Counted from the first letter of the stretch, positions 1-8,381 are shown. The stretch is DNA of 64,000 bases from JBGTGG01 sp964398945 (GCA_964398945.1 CAYNOT010000007.1:62001-126000); one strand, 5' to 3'. The notes: generated from the letters alone by a model not told the origin. Numbers and translations are program-made.

Positions 1-4
1 AATT

Positions 5-40
5 GAAAAAATTCTCACGGCAAGCCTTGAGAATTTTTTC
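5..40. terminator. Bidirectional intrinsic terminator
   Basis: A perfect 13-bp inverted repeat (arms 5-17 and 28-40) encloses a 10-nt loop. One arm is A-rich and the other T-rich, so it can work in both directions. It lies 28 bp past the stop of the small peptide gene at 68-265 and most likely ends that transcript. Confidence 0.7.
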
Positions 41-67
41 ATAGCATAATAAATTTGGAGCAAAAAA

Positions 68-265
68 CTAACAAGCGGAACCATTAACGTATAGGTCAGC
101 AGCATATATGCCGGCTGCGAAAATAGCTAGACCCCATCCAACGGGTCCAGCTGCCGCAGCTATTCCGAAGATCACCGATACTCCACCTAAAACTTCAACC
201 GTACATGCAGCACTTGTGTAGCCTCCCTCAACATTTTCCATTTTTTCAATACTCAACGATTTCAT
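68..265 (-). CDS. Double-glycine leader peptide, bacteriocin-like
   Basis: A 65-residue peptide. Residues 1-15 (MKSLSIEKMENVEGG) form a typical double-glycine leader, with hydrophobic residues at regular spacing and a final Gly-Gly that C39-peptidase ABC exporters would cleave. The predicted 50-residue mature part is hydrophobic and rich in Ala and Gly, with several GxxxG-like spacings (residues 27-52), and has cysteines near each end (C21, C65) that could pair. This matches class II bacteriocin-like and secreted signal peptides of Bacteroidota. No exporter, immunity gene or modification enzyme is visible, but the gene lies at the window edge. It has its own terminator downstream and palindromic operator-like DNA upstream. 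The leader is a direct observation; antimicrobial activity is inference. Confidence 0.6.
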   Translation of the reverse strand: MKSLSIEKMENVEGGYTSAACTVEVLGGVSVIFGIAAAAGPVGWGLAIFAAGIYAADLYVNGSAC

Positions 266-596
266 AAAAATAAATATTTAAAGTTATTTTTTACCGGCTT
301 AACCCCGCTCCGGTTGCGTTGTTTTGCAAAACAGTGTCAACTTGCCACTATCATCTGAAAATTCTTAGGCCACCCCCATAAATGGGGGGTTGTTTTACCC
401 CCATAAATGGGGTGATTTTATAAAAAATTTATAAACCTTAATAAAAACACCTATTGATTTGTGCAGGGGAAGCCTCCAAAGGGATTGCTGAAAAGCAACA
501 ATAAAAGATAGCACCATTGAGGGTTATCGAAAAGAAATGCTTAAAAAAACCGCTCCTTTAAACTAGGCGTTTTGCCATACGATTCTGGTTTGACAG
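266..596. other. Non-coding region with tandem palindromes
   Basis: This 331-bp stretch separates the leader-peptide gene from the biotin carrier gene; both are on the minus strand, so it is the upstream region of the peptide gene. It holds two near-identical palindromes (373-388 and 399-412), described separately. No other gene or RNA was recognised. Confidence 0.5.
373..412. promoter_or_regulatory. Tandem operator-like palindromes
   Basis: CCCCCAT-AA-ATGGGGG (373-388) is followed 10 bp later by CCCCAT-AA-ATGGGG (399-412). The centres are about 25 bp apart, roughly two and a half helical turns. They sit 110-150 bp upstream of the start codon of the double-glycine peptide. Two equal dyads at such a distance suggest a cooperative binding site for a dimeric activator. 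The regulator is not in view, so the role is inference. Confidence 0.4.
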
Positions 597-1100
597 TTAT
601 GATTGTTCAAATTCAATGAGTACTTGATTTTTCTCAACGCTATCACCTTTTTTGATTTTTACAGATTTGACTACTACATCCCCCGGGCATTTGATAACGT
701 TCTCCATTTTCATTGCCTCCAGAATAAGCAGCGGATCATTTTGCTTCACTTCATCACCGGCTTTTACTTTCAAATCGATAATGAGCCCGGGCATGGGTGC
801 TTTTATAGAATTTATTTTATTGGTGAGGGCGCTGTCCATGCCCAGCTTTCCCAGCAACAAGTCAAATTTGTCTTTTAGGGAAACGGTATATTTTGCTCCG
901 TTTAATTTTAGTGTAAAAGTTTTTGTGGCGAAATCTGCCTTTACCACTTCAGCACGGTAGCTTTTGTTTTCATGCAAGATGTGGAAATATCCTTCCTTGA
1001 TTTTAACGACATCCCAGTTTAGCGGAGCACCATTGATGGTGATGGTGTCTTCTTTCGAGTCAATATCAAAAATTTCTGTTCCTACCGTTGCTTTGTACAT
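597..1100 (-). CDS. Biotin carboxyl carrier protein (acyl-CoA carboxylase type)
   Basis: A 167-residue protein with a C-terminal biotinyl (biotin/lipoyl attachment) domain at about 98-166. The attachment motif EAMKMEN is intact, with Lys131 as the predicted biotinylated residue. The N-terminal part (1-90) forms the less conserved beta-rich segment seen in stand-alone carrier subunits of propionyl/methylmalonyl-CoA carboxylases and decarboxylases of Bacteroidota. It carries CO2 between a biotin carboxylase and a carboxyltransferase in the cytoplasm. Neither partner is next to it on the right; they may lie elsewhere. The gene stands alone, with non-coding DNA on both sides. Biotin carrier function is well supported; the exact enzyme complex is not. 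Confidence 0.85.
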   Translation of the reverse strand: MYKATVGTEIFDIDSKEDTITINGAPLNWDVVKIKEGYFHILHENKSYRAEVVKADFATKTFTLKLNGAKYTVSLKDKFDLLLGKLGMDSALTNKINSIKAPMPGLIIDLKVKAGDEVKQNDPLLILEAMKMENVIKCPGDVVVKSVKIKKGDSVEKNQVLIEFEQS

Positions 1101-1160
1101 GCTTCAAAAATAGGACGAATAAATTAAATCATTCGATAATTATGATGTATTTCTAATGTT

Positions 1161-1345
1161 GCGTCAAAATGTTCGACCCCTACAGGGTCGGGATTAAGGC
1201 GTCTCCTTTTTTCTACAAACATTTAATCCCTCTGGGATTATGCTACCAGCAGATGTTCAAATGTCATTAAAGGACTCCAGTGGAGTCCAATATTTGTAGC
1301 AATAGCGTCAACATTTAAGCACGACCCTGTAGGGGTCGAACGGTC
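1161..1345. repeat. Compound palindromic repeat (REP-like)
   Basis: Four palindromes are packed into about 180 bp: CGACCC-N5-GGGTCG (1174-1190), TAATCCC-TCT-GGGATTA (1224-1240), GGACTCC-AGT-GGAGTCC (1272-1288) and CGACCC-N5-GGGTCG (1322-1338). The last is the reverse complement of the first, so the whole unit has inverted ends. GCGTCAA occurs at the left end (1161) and again at 1315. The architecture resembles REP/BIME-type elements mobilised by RAYT transposases. It lies between a minus-strand gene and the riboswitch promoter and might also stop transcription. Confidence 0.55.
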
Positions 1346-1382
1346 AAGATCAATTTTATTATGGAAAATAAATTGTTCATTC

Positions 1383-1414
1383 TTTGAATTAACCGATTTC
1401 ACAATCTAAGTTTG
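1383..1414 (+). promoter_or_regulatory. Bacteroidota-type promoter of the TPP riboswitch
   Basis: TTTG at 1383-1386 and TAAGTTTG at 1407-1414 match the -33 TTTG and -7 TAnnTTTG boxes of the Bacteroidota housekeeping sigma factor, with 20 bp between them. The predicted start near 1420 falls just before the TPP aptamer, which supports the assignment. Confidence 0.6.
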
Positions 1415-1423
1415 TTGCTTCAA

Positions 1424-1508
1424 ACAAGGGGTGCCAATAAAACGGGCTGAGATTATACCCATAGAACCTGATGCCGGTAATGCGGACGAAGGGAGGTAGT
1501 GTTAAACA
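1424..1508 (+). promoter_or_regulatory. TPP (thi-box) riboswitch
   Basis: The conserved thi-box elements appear in order: GGGGTGCC (1428-1435), GGCTGAGA (about 1445-1452), then CCC..AGAACCTGAT (about 1459-1472), a short variable P3a stem, TGCGGACGAAGGGAGG (about 1480-1496). Spacing and order fit the TPP aptamer. It sits about 60 nt before the start codon of the TonB-dependent receptor. Thiamin pyrophosphate binding should lower expression of that receptor. Confidence 0.93.
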
Positions 1509-1558
1509 TACGCGATTGTAGCCCCTTTACAATTGCAGGTTTAAACAAATTTTAAAAA

Positions 1559-3988
1559 ATGTTAAGATTGATTTTTGCTTTAGCATTGATCGTGTGTCAG
1601 GCGAAAGCATTTGCACAATACACCTTATCGGGTGTGGTGCAAGATGGAAAAAACCAACCCTTGTCGGGCGCGACTATTGAAGTTGGCGGTAAGCATTTAG
1701 CTATAGCCAATGCCTCCGGACGGTTTGAAGTTGGAAAATTGCAAGCCGGTGATTATTCAGTACGGGTGCGCTTTGTTGGCTTTAAAGAAACGGTGCTGCA
1801 GGTTCAGCTAACGGAAGACACCGAAGTGAACGTAGTCCTGGAAGAGTCAACACTGTTTACAGACGAAGTTGTGGTGCGTGCTACGCGTGCGGATGAAAAA
1901 TCACCCACTACGTTCACGACCGTGACCAAACCGGAAATCCAAAAACAAAATTTTGGACAAGACTTACCCATGTTATTGAACTGGTCGCCATCGGTTGTCA
2001 CTACTTCCGATGCAGGTGCAGGGATTGGGTATACCGGTTTGCGCATCCGCGGAAGCGATGCAACACGCATCAATGTTACGATCAACGGAATTCCTTTTAA
2101 CGACAGCGAATCACAAAGTGTATACTGGGTAGACATTCCGGATATTGCTTCTTCTGCGGAAAGTGTGCAGATCCAACGCGGTGTGGGAACTTCCTCCAAC
2201 GGGGCGGGTGCATTCGGTGGGTCTATCAATTTGCAAACCAACACACTGAGTGAAGATAGCTATGGCGATATCATTGCTTCTGTTGGTTCGTTTAACAGCA
2301 AGCGTTTAACAGTAGGGATGGGGACCGGAAAGATGGAAAATAATTTTTCCTTTGACGGCCGCTTTTCATTGATCGAATCGGATGGGTATATTGATCGTGC
2401 CTCTTCTGATTTGAAATCATATTATGTTTCTGGTGGGTATTTTGGCAAGAATACAATCCTGAAAGCAATTGCTTTTGGTGGCAAAGAAATCACCTATCAG
2501 GCGTGGTATGGTGTTCCCGAATCTCGTTTGAACAATGACGAGGAAGCAATGCTTGCTACTGCGGCAGCTGAAGGTTGGAATGCAGGGCAAACTGAAAATT
2601 TATTGACTTCCGATTCGCGAACATTTAATCCTTATACCTATAAAAACCAGGTTGATGATTATACACAAAACCATTATCAACTTCATTTCAGTCAACGCAT
2701 TGCTGATTCATTTACAGCCAATGCCGCTTTCCATTATACCAAAGGAAGAGGGTTCTATGAACAGTTCCGGTACGATGATGATTTTGAAGATTATGGTTTA
2801 CCCGATGTGGTCGTGGATGGAAATGTTGTTTCGTCTTCTGATCTGGTAAGAAGAAAGTGGCTTGATAATGATTTTGCTGGCGTTACATTTTCGTTGAACT
2901 ATGAAGGCCCCAAACTCCAGTCGGTTTTGGGTGGTGCATGGAACCACTACAGTGGCGATCATTTTGGCAGGTTGGTTTGGTCTGATGTAGCAGTCAATAT
3001 CCCGCAGGATTATGAATATTATTTCAACTCGGCTGAGAAGAAAGATTTCAATATTTACTTTAAAAACAACTACCAGTTTTCACGGGTCAATGCTTTCATA
3101 GACTTGCAGTACCGAACGATCAACTACCAAACATTTTTCGATACCAACTTTGATGTGGATTATCATTTTTTCAATCCGAAGGCTGGTCTGGTGTTCGATC
3201 TTGCAAATGGAAACCAGCTTTATGGCTCCGTTGCGGTAAGCAATCGGGAACCTATCCGTGGCGATTTTGTAGATGCTGTTGACGGGAGCGTGCCTAAGCA
3301 TGAATTTTTATTGAATGAAGAATTTGGTTGGCGGTTGCGTAAACAAAATTATGCCATTCAGGTAAACGGTTATGTAATGACCTACAAAAATCAGTTGGTG
3401 TTGACAGGGGCGTTGAACGATGTAGGCGATCCCATTCGCACAAACGTAGACAAAAGCTATCGTATCGGGATTGAAGCGGATGCTACTTTAAAATTCAGTG
3501 ATAAGATTACCTGGAGTGTTAACCTTGCGCTGAGCCGGAATAAAATCCCAACATTCAATGAAGTGATCTATGATTTTGGTGTGGATTGGGACGAATACAA
3601 TGAAGTAGTCATTGAGCACACCGATACGGACATTTCTTTTTCACCAACTATAATTTCAGGCTCTGTCTTCTCATTTTTTCCACAACGCAATTGGGAATTT
3701 AGTTTGTTGTCGAAGTTTGTTGGTAAACAATATTTAGACAATACCTCAAATGACAACAGGAGCATTGACGCATATTTTGTGAATGACATTCGTGTCCGGT
3801 ATTCGTTGCAACCCAAATGGACGAAGGAGATATCAGTTAGTTTGTTGCTGAACAATATCCTCAACGAAAAGTATGAGTCAAATGGTTATACGTGGGGATA
3901 CATTGGAGGCGGTGCAGAGGAAAGGCAGAATTATTATTTTCCACAAGCCGGAACAAACATGATGTTCATGGTGGCCTTGAAATTTTAA
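1559..3988 (+). CDS. TonB-dependent receptor, probable thiamin uptake
   Basis: An 809-residue outer-membrane receptor. Residues 1-19 are a signal peptide ending AFAQ. Residues about 22-95 form a carboxypeptidase-regulatory-like (CarboxypepD_reg) domain, about 110-225 the plug domain (including RIRGSDATRINVTINGIPFN-like plug sequence), and the rest a 22-strand barrel ending in an aromatic-rich terminus with final Phe (MFMVALKF). It lacks the SusC-length barrel and has no SusD partner, so it is a small-substrate importer. The TPP riboswitch directly upstream makes thiamin or a thiamin precursor the likely cargo; thiamin-regulated TonB receptors are known in Bacteroides. The start codon follows an A/T-rich leader without a Shine-Dalgarno site, normal for this phylum. 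A REP-like hairpin begins at its stop codon. Confidence 0.88.
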   Translation: MLRLIFALALIVCQAKAFAQYTLSGVVQDGKNQPLSGATIEVGGKHLAIANASGRFEVGKLQAGDYSVRVRFVGFKETVLQVQLTEDTEVNVVLEESTLFTDEVVVRATRADEKSPTTFTTVTKPEIQKQNFGQDLPMLLNWSPSVVTTSDAGAGIGYTGLRIRGSDATRINVTINGIPFNDSESQSVYWVDIPDIASSAESVQIQRGVGTSSNGAGAFGGSINLQTNTLSEDSYGDIIASVGSFNSKRLTVGMGTGKMENNFSFDGRFSLIESDGYIDRASSDLKSYYVSGGYFGKNTILKAIAFGGKEITYQAWYGVPESRLNNDEEAMLATAAAEGWNAGQTENLLTSDSRTFNPYTYKNQVDDYTQNHYQLHFSQRIADSFTANAAFHYTKGRGFYEQFRYDDDFEDYGLPDVVVDGNVVSSSDLVRRKWLDNDFAGVTFSLNYEGPKLQSVLGGAWNHYSGDHFGRLVWSDVAVNIPQDYEYYFNSAEKKDFNIYFKNNYQFSRVNAFIDLQYRTINYQTFFDTNFDVDYHFFNPKAGLVFDLANGNQLYGSVAVSNREPIRGDFVDAVDGSVPKHEFLLNEEFGWRLRKQNYAIQVNGYVMTYKNQLVLTGALNDVGDPIRTNVDKSYRIGIEADATLKFSDKITWSVNLALSRNKIPTFNEVIYDFGVDWDEYNEVVIEHTDTDISFSPTIISGSVFSFFPQRNWEFSLLSKFVGKQYLDNTSNDNRSIDAYFVNDIRVRYSLQPKWTKEISVSLLLNNILNEKYESNGYTWGYIGGGAEERQNYYFPQAGTNMMFMVALKF

Positions 3989-4060
3989 TTTATTACCGCA
4001 AAGTCGGGGAGACGCAGAGTAGTTAATACTTGCGGCTCCCTGCCTTTGTTGTAATAAATT
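3987..4060. repeat. Long imperfect hairpin (REP-like or terminator)
   Basis: Arms of 30 nt (3987-4016 and 4031-4060) pair with 25 matches around a 14-nt loop. The left arm contains the CCGCAAAG..GACGCAGAG pattern often seen in dispersed Bacteroidota repeats. It overlaps the last bases of the TonB-receptor stop codon and separates that gene from the UbiA gene. It may end the receptor transcript; its wide arms look more like a dispersed palindromic repeat than a plain terminator. Confidence 0.5.
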
Positions 4061-4095
4061 CATGATTTGATCATATAAAGGGATGCAAAGACCAT

Positions 4096-4103
4096 TAACT
4101 TTG
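4096..4103 (+). promoter_or_regulatory. Candidate -7 box of the ubiA-purN unit
   Basis: TAACTTTG matches the TAnnTTTG box. No -33 TTTG at good spacing is seen (nearest at 4066-4069). If used, transcription would begin almost at the ATG at 4111, giving a near-leaderless mRNA or favouring a GTG start at 4132. Confidence 0.3.
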
Positions 4104-4110
4104 ATCACTC

Positions 4111-4983
4111 ATGACCAGGATCGCACGTGCCATAGTGAAGTTTATTGTTTCGTTCATCCGCCTTACGCGGGTTGGGAACCTCTTTATTATAGCGTTTGCC
4201 CAATATTTCACGGCTTTCTTTCTCATGAAGCAAAGAAGCCTTGTGTTTTTTGACCTGAAATTTTTTCTGCTTTCATTATCAACTGTCATAATCGCGGCAG
4301 CCGGCTACATCATCAACGACTACTACGATATCAAAATAGATTTCATCAACAAACCTGACCGGGTCGTTATTGGAAAAAGCATTACGCGGAGGTATGCGAT
4401 CCTTTTTCACACGGTTCTCTCCGGGTTGGGGATTTTGATCGGTGCCTACGTTTCGTTGTGGATTGGTGCTGTCAATGTTATTTCTGTTTTTCTGCTGTGG
4501 TTGTATTCGAATTTGCTAAAACGCCTGCCGTTTGTTGGGAATTTAAGCGTGGCATTTCTCACCGGGCTTTCATTAATATTGGTGGATCTGTATTACCACT
4601 CCGGCAATTACATGATTTACATTTACGCGAGCTTTGCCTTCTTCATGACATTGATCCGTGAAATCATTAAAGACATGGAAGATTTAAAAGGAGATAATTC
4701 CTTTGGGTGCAAGACCCTTCCGATTATTTGGGGCATCCGAAAAACCAAGCAGATGATTTACTTTCTGTTGGCTGTATTGGTGATTACCGTGGTCGTATTG
4801 AATTTTCTGTTTACGGATTTGCCGGTCACCTTTTTTGTTTTGTTTATCGTTATCCTAATCTGGTTTTTACAAAAGTTGATTCGTGCCGACACCACAAAGG
4901 ATTATTATAATCTGAGCACCATTTGTAAATGGATTATGCTATTTGGTATTTTGAGCATGGCATTCGTTTATCGTTCTTTGTAG
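4111..4983 (+). CDS. UbiA-family prenyltransferase
   Basis: A 290-residue polytopic membrane protein with about eight to nine hydrophobic segments. Both Asp-rich prenyl-diphosphate/Mg motifs are present: NDYYDIKID at 69-77 and DMEDLKGD at 188-195. It transfers a polyprenyl group to an acceptor at the inner membrane. Bacteroidota members of this type are often annotated as geranylgeranylglycerol-phosphate geranylgeranyltransferase-like; the acceptor cannot be told from sequence. The stop codon is one base before purN, so the two are probably co-transcribed. An alternative GTG start at 4132 would give an N-terminus (MKFIVSFIRLTR) closer to the usual family start. Confidence 0.8.
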   Translation: MTRIARAIVKFIVSFIRLTRVGNLFIIAFAQYFTAFFLMKQRSLVFFDLKFFLLSLSTVIIAAAGYIINDYYDIKIDFINKPDRVVIGKSITRRYAILFHTVLSGLGILIGAYVSLWIGAVNVISVFLLWLYSNLLKRLPFVGNLSVAFLTGLSLILVDLYYHSGNYMIYIYASFAFFMTLIREIIKDMEDLKGDNSFGCKTLPIIWGIRKTKQMIYFLLAVLVITVVVLNFLFTDLPVTFFVLFIVILIWFLQKLIRADTTKDYYNLSTICKWIMLFGILSMAFVYRSL

Positions 4984-4984
4984 C

Positions 4985-5563
4985 ATGTCTGAAAAGAAAA
5001 AACTGGCCATCTTCGCTTCCGGAAGCGGCACCAATGCAGAAGAAATTTTTAAACATTTCAAAAATCATAATGATGTTGAAGTGGTGATGCTGTTGAGCAA
5101 TAAACCAGATGCTTATGCTGTGGAACGCGCTAAAAAATTCAATATTGAAGCACGCGTTTTTAACAGGGCACAGTTTCTTGACGCAACGGTTTTGGTGTGG
5201 CTAAAAGAAGCCGGGGTTACACACATTGTGTTGGCGGGTTTTCTTTGGTTGATCCCGGACTACCTGGTTAAAAATTTTCCGGACAAGATTATCAATATCC
5301 ATCCGGCTTTGTTGCCAAAATACGGAGGCAAAGGAATGTACGGATCAAAAGTCCATGAAGCTGTGAAGGCATCCGGTGATACCGAAACCGGAATCACCAT
5401 TCATTTGGTGAACGAAGTGTATGATGAAGGGAGGGTATTGTTTCAGGCGCATTGTGAAGTAACCGCAAACGATTCACCTGACGACATCGCGAAGAAAGTA
5501 CATCGATTGGAATACGAGCATTTTCCTGCCATACTTGAAAAGTGGGTTTTAGAGTCTGATTGA
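4985..5563 (+). CDS. purN: Phosphoribosylglycinamide formyltransferase
   Basis: A 192-residue protein of the usual length for the folate-dependent GAR transformylase. It transfers the formyl group of 10-formyl-THF to GAR in step three of purine synthesis. The phosphate-binding GSGTN motif is at 13-17, and the catalytic triad is present as Asn104 and His106 in NIHPALLP and Asp147 in VNEVYDEGR. It starts one base after the ubiA-family stop codon. It converges on selD with a gap of only 29 bp and no clear terminator between them. Confidence 0.93.
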   Translation: MSEKKKLAIFASGSGTNAEEIFKHFKNHNDVEVVMLLSNKPDAYAVERAKKFNIEARVFNRAQFLDATVLVWLKEAGVTHIVLAGFLWLIPDYLVKNFPDKIINIHPALLPKYGGKGMYGSKVHEAVKASGDTETGITIHLVNEVYDEGRVLFQAHCEVTANDSPDDIAKKVHRLEYEHFPAILEKWVLESD

Positions 5564-5592
5564 TTTTAGCCGGGCCAAAAAACACGCTGGCT

Positions 5593-6624
5593 TTACTGTA
5601 CCACGATCAGGTGATCTGCCTCTTTTTTTAAAACCCCAAAACATTCCAATCCCAACCCTTTAGCATCCGCCCAGCTTTCAAATTCGGCAGCACCTTCTTT
5701 CCCTACACAAATCAATAACCCACCACTCGTTTGCGGATCGGCCAACACTGCTTTCTGTGCTTCCGGTATCGGGGAAATATTTTTTCCATAACTATCCCAA
5801 TTGCGTTGGGTTCCGCCCGGCATACTTTTTTGTGCAATATACTTTTCCAAAAAATCAAACTTGGGCACTTTCGAAAATTCAATCTCGGCAGACAAACCAC
5901 TGCCTTTGCACACCTCCGTTAAATGGCCCAGCAACCCGAAACCAGTAACATCCGTCATCGCGCATACCGCAGGCATCATGCCCACTTCTGCCCCAAGGCT
6001 ATTCAACGTCAACATGGTGTCCACTACTTTTTCCAAATCATTCGCATCCACAATACCTTTTTTTTGTGCGGTGGTCACAATGCCGATGCCCAATGGTTTT
6101 GTTAAATACAATTTTGCGCCTGATACCGCGGTGTCGTTGCGCTTCAAATTTTCTTTGCGCACACTTCCGGTCACGGCCAATCCAAAAATAGGTTCCGGAC
6201 TGTCAATGCTATGCCCGCCTGCAAGTGGAATCCCTGCTTTCGCACAAACACTTCGGCTACCTTCCAACACCTGCTGTGCAACTTCCGCTGATAAGGTGTT
6301 TATCGGCCAACCTAAAACAGCAATCGCCATCATGGGTTTTCCACCCATCGCATATACATCGCTAATCGCATTCACGGAAGCAATCGCACCAAAAGTATAC
6401 GGATCATCAACAATGGGCATAAAAAAATCGGTAGTGCTGATAATGCAGTTTCCATCGCCCTGATCAAACACGGCCGCATCATCAGCCGATTGATTGCCTA
6501 CCAACAAAGATTGAAATACGGTTTGTGGTGTTTCGGTTTTTAAAATAGATGCCAAAACAGCCGGTGATATTTTGCATCCGCAGCCTGCACCGTGGCTATA
6601 CTGTGTTAATTTTATCCCGCTCAT
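5593..6624 (-). CDS. selD: Selenide, water dikinase
   Basis: A 343-residue ATP-dependent enzyme that makes monoselenophosphate from selenide. The N-terminal GAGCGCK motif carries catalytic Cys15 and Lys18, so this is the cysteine form rather than the selenocysteine form. The AIRS-type ATP-binding core follows, with the DDAAVF and TTDFF segments near 50-70 and a DVTGFG segment near 225. The start codon overlaps the mnmH stop by four bases (ATGA), so translation is coupled. With mnmH next door and no selA or selB in the window, the selenophosphate is probably used for tRNA 2-selenouridine. Confidence 0.95.
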   Translation of the reverse strand: MSGIKLTQYSHGAGCGCKISPAVLASILKTETPQTVFQSLLVGNQSADDAAVFDQGDGNCIISTTDFFMPIVDDPYTFGAIASVNAISDVYAMGGKPMMAIAVLGWPINTLSAEVAQQVLEGSRSVCAKAGIPLAGGHSIDSPEPIFGLAVTGSVRKENLKRNDTAVSGAKLYLTKPLGIGIVTTAQKKGIVDANDLEKVVDTMLTLNSLGAEVGMMPAVCAMTDVTGFGLLGHLTEVCKGSGLSAEIEFSKVPKFDFLEKYIAQKSMPGGTQRNWDSYGKNISPIPEAQKAVLADPQTSGGLLICVGKEGAAEFESWADAKGLGLECFGVLKKEADHLIVVQ

Positions 6625-7655
6625 TTTAATATTAAATTCTTGTTTGCAACTGCTATTAAGGAACGTGCAAATTCATTTGCATTGTTCCCATCCCACTCAA
6701 GGGATCCTTTTATCAATGCATTCTTCTTTTCTGCACTACGTTGGTATGCTTTGTCATAATAATGGTCAAGTAAAATTGAAATAGTGGAATGCAAATCACC
6801 TTCCCATAATTTTTCCTTTGCCGCGAGGAAGTTTTGTCCTCCCAGGCGTTTAGAAATATTCTTCATGGCCGCCAGGAATTCATCGCGATCAGCATTTCCA
6901 TACTCATTGACCAATCGCTTAACGCGAATCTCCTTGCCCACGTCCATTCTAATAATTGGAGATGCCAACATCGTACGCCAAAAAGGTTCCGGCAAAAATA
7001 TCTTCCCTACCGCTATGGATTCATCTTCCACCCATATTCGTTTGACAGGATCCAGCAAGAATATTTTTTCAAACAAATCATTTTGAAATTGCTCGGTAGT
7101 AGGTTGTGGTGAAAAACCAAGTCCGCCAAACGCTGAACCCTTGTGGTTGGCCAGCATTTCCAGATCAATAATTTGTTCGCCATTTTTCTCCAACGCGCGC
7201 AACACCTCACTTTTGCCACTTCCTGTATTTCCGCCTAAGCGGATAATAGAAAAAGGTTTTTGAAAAGACCCTACTGCAAGTTGCCGATAAGCTTTATATC
7301 CTCCGGCCAATACTTTTAACTTTACCCCGGCCATGCCCACAAACTGTGCAAAGTTTTTTGAGCGCATGCCGCCACGCCAGCAATGGACAATAATTTCCTT
7401 TCCGTCTGAAATTTTTTCAGCTTCGGAAATAATGTCGTGGAGGCGTGGGCCCACCAACCTAAATCCCGTACGGATCGCTTCGCGTTGTCCTCTTTGTTTA
7501 TAGTCAGTACCCACGGCCACGCGTTCTTCATTGTTGAGCAACGGAATGTTGATGGTGTTGGGGATGTGGCCTGCTGAATACTCCAAAGGCGAGCGCACAT
7601 CCACAGTAGAAAGGGCGTGTCGCTCAGTTAAAAAATCTTCCACGGTAATAATCAC
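6621..7655 (-). CDS. mnmH: tRNA 2-selenouridine synthase
   Basis: A 344-residue protein with an N-terminal rhodanese domain (about 1-120; active Cys92 in HCWRGGMRS, the family signature) and a C-terminal P-loop domain (GGNTGSGKS at 141-149). It converts 2-thiouridine at tRNA wobble position 34 to 2-selenouridine through a geranylated intermediate, using selenophosphate from SelD. It overlaps selD by four bases and follows the response-regulator gene by 30 bp, so kinase, regulator, mnmH and selD may share a transcript. Confidence 0.94.
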   Translation of the reverse strand: MIITVEDFLTERHALSTVDVRSPLEYSAGHIPNTINIPLLNNEERVAVGTDYKQRGQREAIRTGFRLVGPRLHDIISEAEKISDGKEIIVHCWRGGMRSKNFAQFVGMAGVKLKVLAGGYKAYRQLAVGSFQKPFSIIRLGGNTGSGKSEVLRALEKNGEQIIDLEMLANHKGSAFGGLGFSPQPTTEQFQNDLFEKIFLLDPVKRIWVEDESIAVGKIFLPEPFWRTMLASPIIRMDVGKEIRVKRLVNEYGNADRDEFLAAMKNISKRLGGQNFLAAKEKLWEGDLHSTISILLDHYYDKAYQRSAEKKNALIKGSLEWDGNNANEFARSLIAVANKNLILK

Positions 7656-7685
7656 GGTGCGAAGGTAACAAAAGGAACGTTGGTA

Positions 7686-8381
7686 TTAAATCCGGGAATT
7701 GGATTTCGTTTCCAGTTTAAACCCTACACCATGGTAGTTTACAATGTTGATAGTCGGATCATCTTTTAAATACTTCCGAAGTTTCGAGATAAAAACATCC
7801 ATGCTTCGTCCTGCAAAATAGTCATCATCGCCCCAAATCGAAGTAAGGATTTCTTCCCGCTTCAATACTTTATCCTGATTATCAATCAGCAATTTTAACA
7901 AATCACCTTCTTTTTGGGTAAGGGTAGTAGTTGTGCCTGCGCAAATTAACTCCAGGTTCTTAAAATCAATGCTGGTTTCACCAAAAGAGATCAGATTGTG
8001 ATGAACGTGCGTGGATTTTCTCCGCAGGAAAACTTCAATACGATAAATGAGCTCTTCCATGTTGAAAGGCTTCACAATAAAATCATCACCGCCAATTTTA
8101 AAACCTTCTATTTTATCTTCTGCCATCGACTTGGCTGTTAAAAACAAAATTGGAATTTCGGTGTTGATGGCGCGAATACTTTTGGCTACCGCGAACCCAT
8201 CCTTTTTAGGAAGCATGACATCGAGAATAACGAGATCAAAAGTATGCGCATGAAAGCAGGCCTCCCCCGCCTCACCATCGGAGCAAAGGGTAACTTCATA
8301 ACCTGCCCGGTCAAGGTTGTCTTTTATAACAAACCCTAAACTCGGATCATCTTCTACGATCAGGATTTTCTTTTGCATCAT
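7686..8381 (-). CDS. OmpR-family response regulator (RprY-like)
   Basis: A 231-residue protein: receiver domain at about 5-118 with acidic pocket (EDD at 10-12), phospho-acceptor Asp54 in LVILDVMLPKKDG and conserved Thr/Lys (LTAKS, KPF), then a winged-helix DNA-binding domain at about 130-226. It is activated by the histidine kinase encoded just upstream, whose stop overlaps its ATG by four bases. The pairing and sequence type resemble RprY/RprX of Bacteroides. Target genes are not evident. Confidence 0.9.
   Translation of the reverse strand: MMQKKILIVEDDPSLGFVIKDNLDRAGYEVTLCSDGEAGEACFHAHTFDLVILDVMLPKKDGFAVAKSIRAINTEIPILFLTAKSMAEDKIEGFKIGGDDFIVKPFNMEELIYRIEVFLRRKSTHVHHNLISFGETSIDFKNLELICAGTTTTLTQKEGDLLKLLIDNQDKVLKREEILTSIWGDDDYFAGRSMDVFISKLRKYLKDDPTINIVNYHGVGFKLETKSNSRI

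Noticed and set aside
1161..1345. Palindromes as a CRISPR array
   Set aside because: The units differ in sequence and spacing, and there are no equal direct repeats with spacers; no cas genes are present.
6550..6624. Selenocysteine in SelD
   Set aside because: The active-site codon region reads Cys-Gly-Cys-Lys with no in-frame TGA, so this is the cysteine form.
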